Shown here: one piece after another, positions 7,506-16,750 of the stretch
Layout: every line of letters begins with the position of its first letter
How positions within the stretch are numbered: position 1 is the stretch's first letter
Assembly: GCA_001556025.1 (NCBI GenBank)
Contig: LSIB01000154.1
Span: 30,264-94,263, forward strand
Direction: 5' to 3'
Origin: Rhizobiales bacterium CCH3-A5
Lineage (GTDB): Bacteria; Pseudomonadota; Alphaproteobacteria; Rhizobiales; Beijerinckiaceae
DNA: 64,000 bases
Translations under genes and position numbers: made by a program
Notes under the pieces: model-generated
The model's database searches: none
What the model was told of the DNA's origin: nothing
The model's input: only the letters and a program-made list of their open reading frames with translations

Positions 7506-10298
7506 ATGGCCAACAAGATGCTTATCGACGCCACCCACCCGGAAGAGACCCGGGTCGTGGTGGTCCGCGGTTCCCGCGTCGAGGAATTTGATTTCGAATC
7601 CGCCAGCAGGAAACCCCTGCGCGGCAATATCTATCTGGCGAAGGTGACGCGCGTGGAGCCCTCGCTCCAGGCCGCCTTCGTCGAATATGGCGGCAACCGC
7701 CACGGCTTCCTGGCCTTCTCCGAAATTCACCCGGACTACTACCAGATCCCGATGGCCGACCGGCAGGCGCTGCTGGCCGAGGAGGCCCGCGCCGACCGTG
7801 AGGACGAGCGCGACGAAGAGAAGCGCGAGAAGCGTGGCCGCCGCGACCGTGGACGCCGCGGCGACCGCGACGGTCGCGCCAAGAAAGCCGCCGGCGACGA
7901 GACGGTGACGGCCGAGGTCGAAGCGATCGAAGGCGACGGCCATGTCGAGACCGACGGCAAGGAAGCCGCCGTGGTCAGCGAGGGCGCGCCCGCCAATGGC
8001 GAGGAGTTCGCTCCGTCGGTCACCGAATCCGCCAGCGAGGACGCAGTCGAGAACGCGGCGCCCCTGACCTTCGAGACACAGTCCGGCGAGAGCGCCGAGC
8101 CGTCCGAGGAGCCCGAGGCCCGCAAGCCCGCCGAGGAGGATGAGGACGGCGACGAGCACGCCGACGACGCCGAGCACGAGGAGCCCGAGCAGCTCGGCGG
8201 CGGCGACGCGCTCGACGACGTACAGGAGCGGCCGCAGCGCCATTCGCGCCGCCAGTACAAGATCCAGGAGGTGATCAAGCGCCGCCAGATCATCCTCGTG
8301 CAGGTCGTCAAGGAGGAGCGCGGCAACAAGGGCGCTGCGCTGACCACCTATCTCTCGCTGGCGGGCCGCTATTCGGTGCTGATGCCCAACACCGGCAAGG
8401 GCGGCGGCATCTCCCGTAAAATCACCAATGCCGAGGACCGCAAGCGCCTCAAGGAAATCGCCCAGGAGCTGGAGGTGCCGGACGGCATGGGCCTGATCCT
8501 GCGTACGGCGGGAGCGGCGCGCACCAAGGTCGAGATCAAGCGCGACTACGAATATCTGATGCGGATGTGGGAGAGCGTGCGCGAGCTGACGCTGGCCTCG
8601 GTCGCGCCCGCGCTGGTCTATGAGGAGGGCAACCTCGTCAAGCGCTCGATCCGCGACCTCTACAACAAGGACATCGACGAGGTTCACGTCGCCGGCGACG
8701 AGGCCTATCGCGAGGCCAAGGACTTCATGCGCATGCTCATGCCGAGCCAGGCCAAGAGCGTGAAGGTCTATCGCGACCAGACGCCGCTGTTTGCTTCCTT
8801 CGGCGTCGAGAGCCAGCTCGATGCGATGTTCTCCAACACGGTGACGCTGAAGTCCGGCGGCTACATCGTCATCAACCAGACCGAGGCGCTGGTCGCCATC
8901 GACATCAACTCCGGGCGCTCGACCCGCGAGCACAACATCGAGGATACCGCCCTCAAGACCAATCTCGAAGCGGCGGAGGAAATCTCCCGCCAGCTCCGCC
9001 TGCGCGATCTCGCCGGCCTCATCGTGATCGATTTCATCGACATGGAGGAGAACCGCAACAACCGCGCGGTCGAGAAGAAGCTGAAGGACTGCCTCAAGGA
9101 CGACCGCGCCCGCATCCAGGTCGGCCGCATCTCCGCCTTCGGCCTGCTGGAGATGTCGCGCCAGCGCATCCGCACCGGCGTTCTCGAAAGCTCGTCGGTA
9201 CCCTGCCCGCATTGCGCCGGGGCCGGCATGATGCGCTCGGCCGCGTCGGTCTCGCTGCAGATCCTGCGCGCGCTCGAGGAAAACCTGATCAAGAGCGCCT
9301 CGCACAACCTGACCGTCCGGACGCGGCCGGAGGTCGCGCTTTATGTGCTCAACCAGAAGCGCGCGCATCTGAGCGATCTGGAGACGCGCTTCGGCATCGC
9401 GATCAGCGTCGCGGTCGATGCGACCCTGCTCGGCACGCGCTATTTCGAGGTCGAGCGCGGCGAGTTTGTCGGCAATGAGGGCCGGATCATTCCGGCCAGT
9501 ACGATGAAGGCGGAGGCCATCCCCGCCGATCTCGACGACGAGGCGCTCGACGCCGCCGCCGAAGCCGAGGCTCTCGACGCCGAGGACGATGCGGTCGCCG
9601 AGCCCGGCTCGGCCGAGGGCAGAACCGAGCGGTCGGCCGATGGCGAGGCCCGTGGCGAAGGCGGCCGCAAGCGCCGGCGTCGCCGCCGGCGGCGGCGTGG
9701 CGGCGAGCGCGACGCCAATGGCGTGCGTCTCGACGGCGGCAGCGATGCCGAGGGCGAAGAGGATGGCGAGGGCGACGAGGACGGCGACGACAACGCCGTT
9801 GACGCCGGCGAGACCGTCGCGGCGGCTCCTCCTGCCGATGAGCCGGCGACGGAAGCGGTCGAGACCGAGGTGACATCCGAGGCCAAGCCGCGTCGCGGCC
9901 GCCGCGGCGGCCGCGGCAAGAAGGCGGATGCTGCCGAAAGCGAGGCTCCGGCGGAGACGCCGGTCGCGGCCGAGGCCGTCGAGCCGGCCGCTGAGGAGGC
10001 GCCCGCCGCCGAGCCCGAGAAGCCCAAGCGCCGTTCGCGCGCCAAGAAGGTGGTCGCGACAGCCGAGGACGGCGCGACAGCCGAGGCCGCAGCGGCTCCC
10101 GAGCCGGTCGCCGCCGCGCCGGAAACCAAATCGGCGCCGGCCCCGAAGGCTGAACTGGAGGCCGCCCCTGAGCCGGAGCCCGCTCCTGCCCCCGCCCCTC
10201 GCGTGGTCGAGGAGCCGGTCGCGGTCGTGCTGACCCCGCCCGACCCGGACCGCCCCAAGCGCGGCGGCTGGTGGAACAAGCTGGCCGGACGAGGCTGA
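7506..10298 (+). CDS. rne: Ribonuclease E
   Basis: This endoribonuclease (930 residues) starts mRNA decay and matures rRNA and tRNA as the degradosome scaffold. The start MANKMLIDA is chosen over an upstream ATG because it is the conserved alphaproteobacterial N-terminus. An S1 domain begins at about 37 but is split by a charged insertion at about 94-247, rich in Arg/Asp then Glu/Ala. The catalytic core shows DINSGR with Asp466 and IDFIDME with Asp509; the zinc-link CPHC is at 567-570. The C-terminal third is disordered, with an RRRRRRRR-like basic cluster and Ala/Glu/Pro repeats, and ends in GGWWNKLAGRG. In Caulobacter a terminal GWW motif docks PNPase. A strong terminator follows. Confidence 0.97.
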   Translation: MANKMLIDATHPEETRVVVVRGSRVEEFDFESASRKPLRGNIYLAKVTRVEPSLQAAFVEYGGNRHGFLAFSEIHPDYYQIPMADRQALLAEEARADREDERDEEKREKRGRRDRGRRGDRDGRAKKAAGDETVTAEVEAIEGDGHVETDGKEAAVVSEGAPANGEEFAPSVTESASEDAVENAAPLTFETQSGESAEPSEEPEARKPAEEDEDGDEHADDAEHEEPEQLGGGDALDDVQERPQRHSRRQYKIQEVIKRRQIILVQVVKEERGNKGAALTTYLSLAGRYSVLMPNTGKGGGISRKITNAEDRKRLKEIAQELEVPDGMGLILRTAGAARTKVEIKRDYEYLMRMWESVRELTLASVAPALVYEEGNLVKRSIRDLYNKDIDEVHVAGDEAYREAKDFMRMLMPSQAKSVKVYRDQTPLFASFGVESQLDAMFSNTVTLKSGGYIVINQTEALVAIDINSGRSTREHNIEDTALKTNLEAAEEISRQLRLRDLAGLIVIDFIDMEENRNNRAVEKKLKDCLKDDRARIQVGRISAFGLLEMSRQRIRTGVLESSSVPCPHCAGAGMMRSAASVSLQILRALEENLIKSASHNLTVRTRPEVALYVLNQKRAHLSDLETRFGIAISVAVDATLLGTRYFEVERGEFVGNEGRIIPASTMKAEAIPADLDDEALDAAAEAEALDAEDDAVAEPGSAEGRTERSADGEARGEGGRKRRRRRRRRRGGERDANGVRLDGGSDAEGEEDGEGDEDGDDNAVDAGETVAAAPPADEPATEAVETEVTSEAKPRRGRRGGRGKKADAAESEAPAETPVAAEAVEPAAEEAPAAEPEKPKRRSRAKKVVATAEDGATAEAAAAPEPVAAAPETKSAPAPKAELEAAPEPEPAPAPAPRVVEEPVAVVLTPPDPDRPKRGGWWNKLAGRG

Positions 10299-10305
10299 AA
10301 GATCA

Positions 10306-10338
10306 GGGCCGCTGCGAGAGATCGCAGCGGCCTTTTTC
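10306..10338 (+). terminator. Rho-independent terminator of rne
   Basis: A perfect 11-base stem (GGCCGCTGCGA at 10307-10317, TCGCAGCGGCC at 10322-10332) with a GAGA loop is followed immediately by TTTTT. It begins 8 bases after the rne stop codon. Confidence 0.95.
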
Positions 10339-10471
10339 TTGAGAAAAAAGGGGTGAAGAGACCCGACCCGTCAGCAACGACGCGACGCGGTCGTGGCTGA
10401 AAAGCGGCATAATGTTAGGATTTAATCGTGTCGCCTGCTATGAGTGAGGCAGCGAACGAAAGGGGCCGCCC

Positions 10472-10735
10472 ATGCGCACAACCCAATCTCTCAGCATCAC
10501 ACTGCCCCACGAGATGGCGCAGATGGTGAAGCGGAAAGTCTCTTCGGGAGAATACGCCACGGAGAGTGAGGTCATCCGCGATGGCCTCCGCACCCTTGCC
10601 GCCCGTGACGCCGCCGTCGAGAAGTGGCTCATCGCGGAGGTGGTGCCGACGCTGGAGGCCATCAAGGCCGACCCGTCACGTCTCCTGACCGCCGACGAGG
10701 CATGGCGGCAACTCGGCGACCATATGGCAAAGTAA
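10472..10735 (+). CDS. parD: ParD-family ribbon-helix-helix antitoxin
   Basis: This 87-residue protein is the antitoxin of a type II toxin-antitoxin pair. The N-terminal half (TQSLSITLPHEMAQMV, then EYATESEVIRDGLRTLA) is a typical CopG/MetJ-like ribbon-helix-helix DNA-binding domain, which normally represses its own operon. The C-terminal tail (LLTADEAWRQL) resembles the ParE-binding segment. The toxin gene begins 9 bases after its stop. The pair stands just downstream of the rne terminator and so has its own promoter. The family assignment is firm; the biological effect is inferred. Confidence 0.9.
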   Translation: MRTTQSLSITLPHEMAQMVKRKVSSGEYATESEVIRDGLRTLAARDAAVEKWLIAEVVPTLEAIKADPSRLLTADEAWRQLGDHMAK

Positions 10736-10744
10736 CCTCGATCG

Positions 10745-11047
10745 ATGACACGAGCCATCCGGTTTTCTCCCGAGGCCATCGCCGACATCGCACGGATGTA
10801 CGACTACATCGCGCCACGCGGCGGAGAGCGGATTGCCGCTGCCTATATCGCGCGATTCTATCAGTATTGCCTCGATCTGGAGCCGTTCCCCGAGCGCGGC
10901 ACGCGTCGTGACGACATCTGGCAAGGTTTGCGTCTTGTCGGCTTCGAGCGGCATGCAACGATCGCCTTCGAGGTCACGCCTGATGAGGTGCGCATAGTGC
11001 GCGTTTTTGGACGCGGACAGGATGTCGAGGGAGAGCTTGGCGAATGA
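10745..11047 (+). CDS. parE: ParE/RelE-fold toxin
   Basis: A 100-residue protein of the ParE toxin family, which usually poisons DNA gyrase; related RelE-fold members cut mRNA. Visible family features are the N-terminal FSPEAIADIARMYDYIA helix region, the middle PFPERGTRRDDI turn, and the C-terminal strand pattern VRIVRVFGRGQD. It is of normal length and looks intact. The gene is coupled to the upstream antitoxin with a 9-base spacing. The exact target cannot be read from sequence. Confidence 0.88.
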   Translation: MTRAIRFSPEAIADIARMYDYIAPRGGERIAAAYIARFYQYCLDLEPFPERGTRRDDIWQGLRLVGFERHATIAFEVTPDEVRIVRVFGRGQDVEGELGE

Positions 11048-11125
11048 CGCCGTCGCCGCTCACCCGCTGCCGGCGCGAGGCGAGGGACTCGAACTCGATC
11101 GTAAAGAGTGAACCGGGGTATCAGC

Positions 11126-13378
11126 TCACCCCGCCGCCGGCGCGAGCGGGATCGGCGGCGGCACGGCCGCGATCGCGGCGGCGGCGTCCTTCTGGCCGCC
11201 CTCGCCACCGCGCACCGTCACCGCGTTCGACGCGAAGGGCACGCCGGCCTCGTTCAGGCCGCGATAGACCCGCTTCAGCGCCTCGCGCTGCAGCATCGAG
11301 GCATGGTTGGGCCTGGCCGTGAATTTCAACCGGATCACGATCGCCGAATCGGTGATGTCGGCGACGCCCTGCATCTTGAGCTGGGCGATGAAGTGCGGCC
11401 CGAACTCCGGCTCCTCCAGCAAGGCCAGGCCGATCTTCTTGATCGCCTTGCGCGCCTTCTCGATATCGGCCGAATGGTCGAGCCGGACGTTGAACTTGAC
11501 GGTCGCCCAGTCGCGGCTGGCGTTGGTCAGGGATTGGATCTGGCCGAAGGGGACGGTGTGAATCTGCCCGCTCTGGTGGCGCAACTGCATCGAGCGCAGC
11601 GAGATCTTCTCGACCGTGCCCTTGAGCCGGCCGGTATCGACATATTCGCCGATGCGGAACGCGTCCTCCAGCATGAAAAAGAAGCCCGAGACGATGTCGC
11701 GCACGAGCGCCTGCGAGCCGAAGGAGATGGCGAGCCCCAGTATGCCGAAGCCCGCCAGCAGTGGCCCGACATCGACGCCGAGCTTCGACAGCACCACGAG
11801 CCCGGTCAGGCCGATCACGGCGCCGAGCACGACGCCGCGCATCACCGGCAGCACGGTGGCGAGCCGCGACGGCACGCTTTCCTCCACGGCCGCGTCCTCG
11901 TCGGCCGGGCCGCTCGGCGCGGGCTTGGGCGCATAGGCGTCGAAGAAGGACCGCAGGAAGACAAGCGCGACCCAGCCGGCGAAGGCCAGCACCGCGACGC
12001 CGCCGGCCTGCCGCATGAAGGCGGCGAACTCGACCGAGCTGAGCCCGAAGACAAAGCCGGCCCAAAGCCGCGCCATCACATAGAAGCCGCCAGCCCAGAC
12101 GATGCCGCCGGCCGCCGCACGCAACGCATGGCCGAGCGCCAGCGAAAGCGGCGCGGGCGGAGCGATCTCGGCCTGCCGCGCCTGCGCGCAGGCGATCAGG
12201 CCGGTGACGCCGACCGCGACGATCGGCGCGAGCACGACGATGATCTGCGTCAGCGCCGCCGCTTCCGCCCAGCGGCCGCCATCGGCCATCATTCCGGATG
12301 CCCGCCCGACCATCCAGAGCGCGACGGCGAAGCCGACATGGATCCATGGCGTCAGCGTGGCGAGCAGGCGCAACGCCGGTCCCGGCGTCTCGCTATGGCG
12401 CAGCACCAGCACCGCAAGGTCACGGCGCGCATCGATGAACCACCAGACCTTGTAGAGCGTCATCGCAAACGCGCTCAGCGCAAACAGTCCAGTGACCGGC
12501 TCCGGTCCGCTGGAGATGCGCTGCGCCAGCAATAGGCTCGTGATGACCACCGGCGTCGCGGTGGCGTAGATCGTTAGCAGCCGGAAATGCCGGTCCGCGC
12601 GGGGCAGCGGCATCAGCCGCCGCTCGGCTGCGCCAGGCGCGAGCAGGAAGCGCCCGGTCGCGATATAGGCCGCGCCGATCGCCGCCCCGTTGGCGGCGGT
12701 GCGGAAGGCGACCATGGCGAGATCGTCCTCGGGCAGCCAGACCTGCCGGGCGATCCGGGCGATGGCGAGCGCCAGCCCGATCGTCGCCAGATCCTGCAGC
12801 AGCCCGTAACCCGAGGCGATCAGGCGGGCGGTGAAAGCCTCCGACTCCGGCCGCAACCTCCGCGCGAACCAGCCGGCCGTGGCGCGGCGAAATGCATAGG
12901 CCGCGCCGAGCGCGAGCAGCACCGCGCCGAGGATGCGCAGGCCCGCGCCCGGCCCGCTCGCGCCATTGCGGTTCTGCGCCCATGCGGCCGCCCAGTCGCC
13001 GGGCAGGCGCGCGACCTGTGGGATCGCGGCGTTGCCGGCATCGAAGCCGGCGACGAACGCGTCCCAGATCGCATTGACACGGGACACCTCCGCCGGCTCG
13101 GGCGGAGCCATGGTGATCGGCGCGGCGCTCGCAGGCGCTGCGGCGGGCGCGGCCGGCGCGGCTTGCCCCGAGACCCTGACCTCGACCTTGCGCCCGCCGG
13201 CCGACAGCGCCTCGACCAGCTTGCGAACCGTCTCGGGCGACTCATTGCCTTGCAGCGACAGCGTCACCGGCTGCTCGACCTGCGCCTGTGCGGGGCTCGC
13301 CGTCAGAGGCGCGAACCATGCCAGCGCGAGCGCCAGCCAGATCATGGGCGATGCGGGCAGACAGTCGGGAGGACGCAT
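11126..13378 (-). CDS. Mechanosensitive channel family protein (MscS type) with large membrane N-terminus
   Basis: A 750-residue inner-membrane protein. A signal peptide ends near SPAQAQ, followed by a periplasmic segment of about 200 residues, then a series of hydrophobic helices and a C-terminal MscS core. The pore-lining helix and beta domain are recognised in GFGILGLAISFGSQALVRD, then EDAFRIGEYVD and the VPFGQIQSLTNASRDW segment. Such channels open on membrane tension to protect from osmotic downshift; the large versions may have specialised roles. ATG 13378 is preferred to an upstream frame-open start because it begins a signal peptide. It is a single gene, downstream of and co-directional with the aminotransferase gene. 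Confidence 0.9.
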   Translation of the reverse strand: MRPPDCLPASPMIWLALALAWFAPLTASPAQAQVEQPVTLSLQGNESPETVRKLVEALSAGGRKVEVRVSGQAAPAAPAAAPASAAPITMAPPEPAEVSRVNAIWDAFVAGFDAGNAAIPQVARLPGDWAAAWAQNRNGASGPGAGLRILGAVLLALGAAYAFRRATAGWFARRLRPESEAFTARLIASGYGLLQDLATIGLALAIARIARQVWLPEDDLAMVAFRTAANGAAIGAAYIATGRFLLAPGAAERRLMPLPRADRHFRLLTIYATATPVVITSLLLAQRISSGPEPVTGLFALSAFAMTLYKVWWFIDARRDLAVLVLRHSETPGPALRLLATLTPWIHVGFAVALWMVGRASGMMADGGRWAEAAALTQIIVVLAPIVAVGVTGLIACAQARQAEIAPPAPLSLALGHALRAAAGGIVWAGGFYVMARLWAGFVFGLSSVEFAAFMRQAGGVAVLAFAGWVALVFLRSFFDAYAPKPAPSGPADEDAAVEESVPSRLATVLPVMRGVVLGAVIGLTGLVVLSKLGVDVGPLLAGFGILGLAISFGSQALVRDIVSGFFFMLEDAFRIGEYVDTGRLKGTVEKISLRSMQLRHQSGQIHTVPFGQIQSLTNASRDWATVKFNVRLDHSADIEKARKAIKKIGLALLEEPEFGPHFIAQLKMQGVADITDSAIVIRLKFTARPNHASMLQREALKRVYRGLNEAGVPFASNAVTVRGGEGGQKDAAAAIAAVPPPIPLAPAAG

Positions 13379-13507
13379 CGCATGTCTCCGCGGGCGGTGT
13401 CGGCGGAGGATGTGTGGAGAGCGTCGCGCTGGCAAGCGCGTAAGGCTGCGTAAGGCTCTTGCCGGCCGTCGTTCTGGAGACATCCCGTCTCCGGCCTGCC
13501 CGTCCGA

Positions 13508-14704
13508 TCAATCCCCTTGCCGCTTCATCCAGCCGCCCAGCCGCGTCACCGCCTCCTCGCATTCGGCCAGAGAGCCGGCGAAGGAGAGCCTGACCGTGCG
13601 TGCGCCCCGGCCCTCGTCAAAATCCAGCCCCGGCGTGATCGCGACGCCGGCCCCGTTCAGAACATTGCGACAGAACGCCATGGAATCATTGGAGTAGCGG
13701 CCGATGTCGCAGTAGATGTAGAAGGCGCCGTCGACAGTCAGGAAGTCGCCGAGCCCGATCTCGGGCAGCGCCTTAAGAAGATAGGCCCGGTTCTCCGCAT
13801 AGCCGGCCTTGATCGCCTCGCATTCGGCGGTGGCGTCGAACGCGGCCTCGCCCGCGACCTGGCTGAGATAGGGCACCGAGATCGAGAAATTCTGCTGCAG
13901 CCGCTCGATCGTGCGCACCATCCGCTCGGGCACGACGAGCCAGCCGACGCGCCAGCCGGTCATGCAATAGTATTTCGAGAAGGAGTTGACGATGATCGCA
14001 TCGGGGTCCGCGGCAAGGGCCGTCGTCGCCGGAGCCTCATAGGTCAGCCCATGATAGATCTCGTCGGAGATGTACCAGAGGCCCAGCCGCCGGCACTCGG
14101 CCGCGACTGCCGCGATGGCGTCGGCGCTCATCACCACCCCGGTCGGATTGGCCGGGCTCATCGTCAGCACGCCGGCGAGCGGTTTTGCGGCATGGGCCTT
14201 CGCGATCAGCGCCGGCGTCAGGGCGAAACGCGTCTCGGGGCCGACCTCGATCGCGACCGGCTCCAGTCCCAGCGCGATCAGGATGTTGCGATAAGCCGGA
14301 TAGCCGGGCGCGGTGATTGCGACACGCGCGCCGGGCTGGAAGCAGGCCAGGAACGCCAGGATGAAGCCGCCCGAGGAGCCGGTCGTCACCACGACCCGGC
14401 TCGCGGGCACGCTGACGCCATAGGCCTCGTCATAATGCCGCGCGATGGCCTCCCGCAGCGAATCCGTGCCCAGCGCCTGCGTGTAGCCGATCCGGCCATG
14501 CTCCAGCGCGCGGCTGGCCGCGGCGCGAATCGAGGCCGGCGTGGGGGCCGATGGCTGGCCGACCTCCATATGGATGACAGACCCGCCGGAGCGCTCGATC
14601 GCGGCGGCGTCGTTCATCACATCCATCACGATGAAGGGCGAGACGGCCTGCGCGCGGGCGGCTAGTAGCGGCTTGATGGCCGGGCTGAACACTGGCTCTG
14701 TCAT
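13508..14704 (-). CDS. Pyridoxal-phosphate aminotransferase, class I/II
   Basis: A 398-residue fold-type I aminotransferase of the aspartate aminotransferase family. The cofactor lysine lies in SFSKYYCMTGWRVGW; the NPTG motif (SPANPTGVV), the YISDEIYHGL aspartate region and the C-terminal arginine region (ARTVRLSFAGS) are all present, so it should be active. ATG 14704 is chosen: the frame is open for 21 codons upstream, but that part has no family similarity. Substrate specificity is not clear; members with this SFSKYYCMTGWR motif are usually annotated only as general aminotransferases. It is divergent from the DsbA-like gene, with a 127-base shared promoter region. Confidence 0.9.
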   Translation of the reverse strand: MTEPVFSPAIKPLLAARAQAVSPFIVMDVMNDAAAIERSGGSVIHMEVGQPSAPTPASIRAAASRALEHGRIGYTQALGTDSLREAIARHYDEAYGVSVPASRVVVTTGSSGGFILAFLACFQPGARVAITAPGYPAYRNILIALGLEPVAIEVGPETRFALTPALIAKAHAAKPLAGVLTMSPANPTGVVMSADAIAAVAAECRRLGLWYISDEIYHGLTYEAPATTALAADPDAIIVNSFSKYYCMTGWRVGWLVVPERMVRTIERLQQNFSISVPYLSQVAGEAAFDATAECEAIKAGYAENRAYLLKALPEIGLGDFLTVDGAFYIYCDIGRYSNDSMAFCRNVLNGAGVAITPGLDFDEGRGARTVRLSFAGSLAECEEAVTRLGGWMKRQGD

Positions 14705-14831
14705 GGCGTCGGCACTAGCGGAGCCGGCATGAGCCCGCAACCATGTGAATTGACGTGACCGGCGCAACGGTCGAGAAGCGGACCCGAGACGGCTCTACGC
14801 CCGGCATGGGCGGCCCCGAAAGGACAACGAC

Positions 14832-15620
14832 ATGACGCTCGCGATCCTGCCGCGCCTGGCGCGCGGCCTCAGCCTTGCCGCCGGCATGGCGCTGATGCTC
14901 TCGGGCGCGCCTGCCCAGGCCCAGTCGCTGACGCCGGACCAGAAGAAAGCCGTCACCGAGCTGATTCGCGAGACGCTGCTGAAGAACCCCGAGATCATCC
15001 AGGAGGCGCTGGTCGAGCTGGAGCGCCGCAACACGGTCGCGCAGGCGCAGGCGCAGCGCTCGGCCGTCACCGCCGAGAAGGCGCGGCTGGTCGATCCCGC
15101 CACCTCGGTCGTCGTCGGCAACCCGCAGGGCGATGTCACCATCGTCGAGTTCATGGATTACAATTGCGGCTTCTGCAAAAGGGCCGCAGACGACGTCCGC
15201 GCGCTGGCCAAGGACGATCCGAAGCTGAAGATCGTGATCAAGGACTTCCCGATCCTCGGGCCTGATTCGGTCGAGGCGAGCCGCGTTGCGTTGGCCGTGA
15301 AGAGCCAGCTCCAGGGCCAGAAATACTTCGATTTCCATGCGAAGCTTATGGCCACCAAAGGCCGCATCAACGCCGCCAAGGCGCTCGAGGTCGCCAAGGA
15401 AGCCGGCGTCGATGTCGAGCGCGCCAAGAAGGACATGGAAGGCCCGGCGGTCAGGGCCGCGATCGAGGACACGGTGGCGCTTGGCGACCGGCTCGGCCTG
15501 ACGGGCACGCCCGCCTTCATCCTCGGCGACGAGGTCGTCTTCGGCGCGGTCGGCCCCGGCCCCCTCAAGGTCAAGATCGACGCGCTGCGCAAATGCGGCA
15601 AGACTGAGTGCAGCGGCTGA
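14832..15620 (+). CDS. DsbA-family thiol:disulfide oxidoreductase (periplasmic)
   Basis: A 262-residue exported thioredoxin-fold protein. The signal peptide ends at about APAQAQ (residues 1-31). An N-terminal helical region (residues 32-80) resembles the ScsC/Com1 dimerisation segment, then the thioredoxin domain carries Cys112-Gly-Phe-Cys115 and the cis-proline loop GTPAFI near 225. Members oxidise or isomerise periplasmic cysteine pairs. A good AAAGGAC ribosome site precedes the ATG. It heads a co-directional series with aroQ, accB, accC and aat, an order common in alphaproteobacteria, although gaps of about 80-170 bases leave room for internal promoters. Confidence 0.93.
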   Translation: MTLAILPRLARGLSLAAGMALMLSGAPAQAQSLTPDQKKAVTELIRETLLKNPEIIQEALVELERRNTVAQAQAQRSAVTAEKARLVDPATSVVVGNPQGDVTIVEFMDYNCGFCKRAADDVRALAKDDPKLKIVIKDFPILGPDSVEASRVALAVKSQLQGQKYFDFHAKLMATKGRINAAKALEVAKEAGVDVERAKKDMEGPAVRAAIEDTVALGDRLGLTGTPAFILGDEVVFGAVGPGPLKVKIDALRKCGKTECSG

Positions 15621-15728
15621 GAGCGTCGCCGTTGCCGAACCACCGGCGAAAGGCTTCCCCTCGCCCGCCGCAGCGGCTATGAGGGCGGCCTCTGCCGCCC
15701 GCGTGCGGCGCTGGAATCACCACGCGCC

Positions 15729-16187
15729 ATGGTCGCCGTCCACGTTCTCAATGGGCCCAATCTCAACCTGCTCGGCACCCGCGAACCCGCCACCTATGGC
15801 GCGGTGACGCTGGCCGGCGTCGAGGAACGGCTGCAGACGAAGGCCACGGCCGCAGGCGTCGATCTCGTCTTTCGCCAGACCAATTTCGAGGGCGAGCTCG
15901 TCACCTTCGTCCAGCAGGCGGGGCTGGCCGGTGCGGGCGTGATCATCAACGCCGGGGCCTACACCCACACCTCGGTCGCGCTGCGCGACGCGATCAAGGG
16001 AACCGACGCGCTCGCCATCGAGGTGCATGTCTCGAATGTCCATGCGCGCGAGGAGTTCCGGCATCATTCCTATATGGCGCCGGTCTGCGTCGGCGTGATC
16101 TGCGGCTTCGGGGTTGCCAGCTACGACCTCGCTTTCGACGCGATCGTGCCGCTTCTGGAGAAGCGTGCGGCGAAACCAACCGGCTGA
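15729..16187 (+). CDS. aroQ: 3-dehydroquinate dehydratase, type II
   Basis: This 152-residue enzyme performs the third step of the shikimate pathway, dehydrating 3-dehydroquinate to 3-dehydroshikimate. The motif VLNGPNLNLLGTREPATYG contains the catalytic Tyr23; INAGAYTHTSVAL and EVHVSNVHAREEFRHHSY carry the substrate-binding and catalytic histidine residues. The length is typical for the dodecameric type II enzyme. It lies between the DsbA-like gene and accB, transcribed in the same direction. Confidence 0.97.
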   Translation: MVAVHVLNGPNLNLLGTREPATYGAVTLAGVEERLQTKATAAGVDLVFRQTNFEGELVTFVQQAGLAGAGVIINAGAYTHTSVALRDAIKGTDALAIEVHVSNVHAREEFRHHSYMAPVCVGVICGFGVASYDLAFDAIVPLLEKRAAKPTG

Positions 16188-16265
16188 ACCGCCGGTACCC
16201 ATCACTCAAGGACCGCGCCGCCACGCCGGCGCGCCCCCAAAGACCACGAAGACGGTGACACCGCC

Positions 16266-16727
16266 ATGGCGACCAAGAGCCCGATCGATCCCGAACTGGT
16301 GCGCGAACTGGCGCAGCTCCTCAACGAGACCGACCTGACCGAGATCGAGGTCGAGAAGGGTGATCTGCGCGTGCGCGTCGCCCGCACCATCACCGCGACG
16401 GTGCAGGTCCCGGCCGCGCCGGCCGCGCCGGTCATGATGGCCGCTCCCGCCGCGGTCGCGGCGCCCGTCGAGGGCAAGCCGACAGCCGCCCATCCCGGCG
16501 CCGTGACCTCGCCCATGGTCGGCACCGCCTATCGCCGCCCCTCGCCCGACTCAAAGCCGTTCGTCGAGATCGGCTCGGTGGTGAAGGCCGGCGAGCGCGT
16601 CCTGCTGGTCGAGGCGATGAAGACCTTCAACGACATCGTCGCCCCGCGCGCCGGCACCGTCACCGCCATCCTCGTCGAAGACGGCCAGCCCGTCGAATAT
16701 GGCGAGCCGATGCTGGTGATCGAGTGA
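16266..16727 (+). CDS. accB: Acetyl-CoA carboxylase biotin carboxyl carrier protein
   Basis: A 153-residue carrier that shuttles carboxybiotin between biotin carboxylase and carboxyltransferase in fatty-acid synthesis. An N-terminal helical interaction domain is joined by an Ala/Pro-rich linker (about 48-72) to the biotinyl domain, with [10 protein letters not shown] placing the biotinylated lysine at 119. The downstream accC begins 23 bases after the stop, so the two are translated from one mRNA. Confidence 0.97.
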   Translation: MATKSPIDPELVRELAQLLNETDLTEIEVEKGDLRVRVARTITATVQVPAAPAAPVMMAAPAAVAAPVEGKPTAAHPGAVTSPMVGTAYRRPSPDSKPFVEIGSVVKAGERVLLVEAMKTFNDIVAPRAGTVTAILVEDGQPVEYGEPMLVIE

Positions 16728-16750
16728 GCGCCGGCGAAGGCGGGTTCAAG

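Noticed and set aside
7188..9368. Long minus-strand frame across rne
   Set aside because: It is antisense to the conserved catalytic domain of RNase E and has low-complexity shadow composition.
11048..11125. tRNA-like sequence (GGGACTCGAACTC) after parE
   Set aside because: The GGGACTCGAACTC string resembles the reverse complement of a T-arm, but no acceptor stem, D-arm or anticodon arm could be folded in the available 78 bases.
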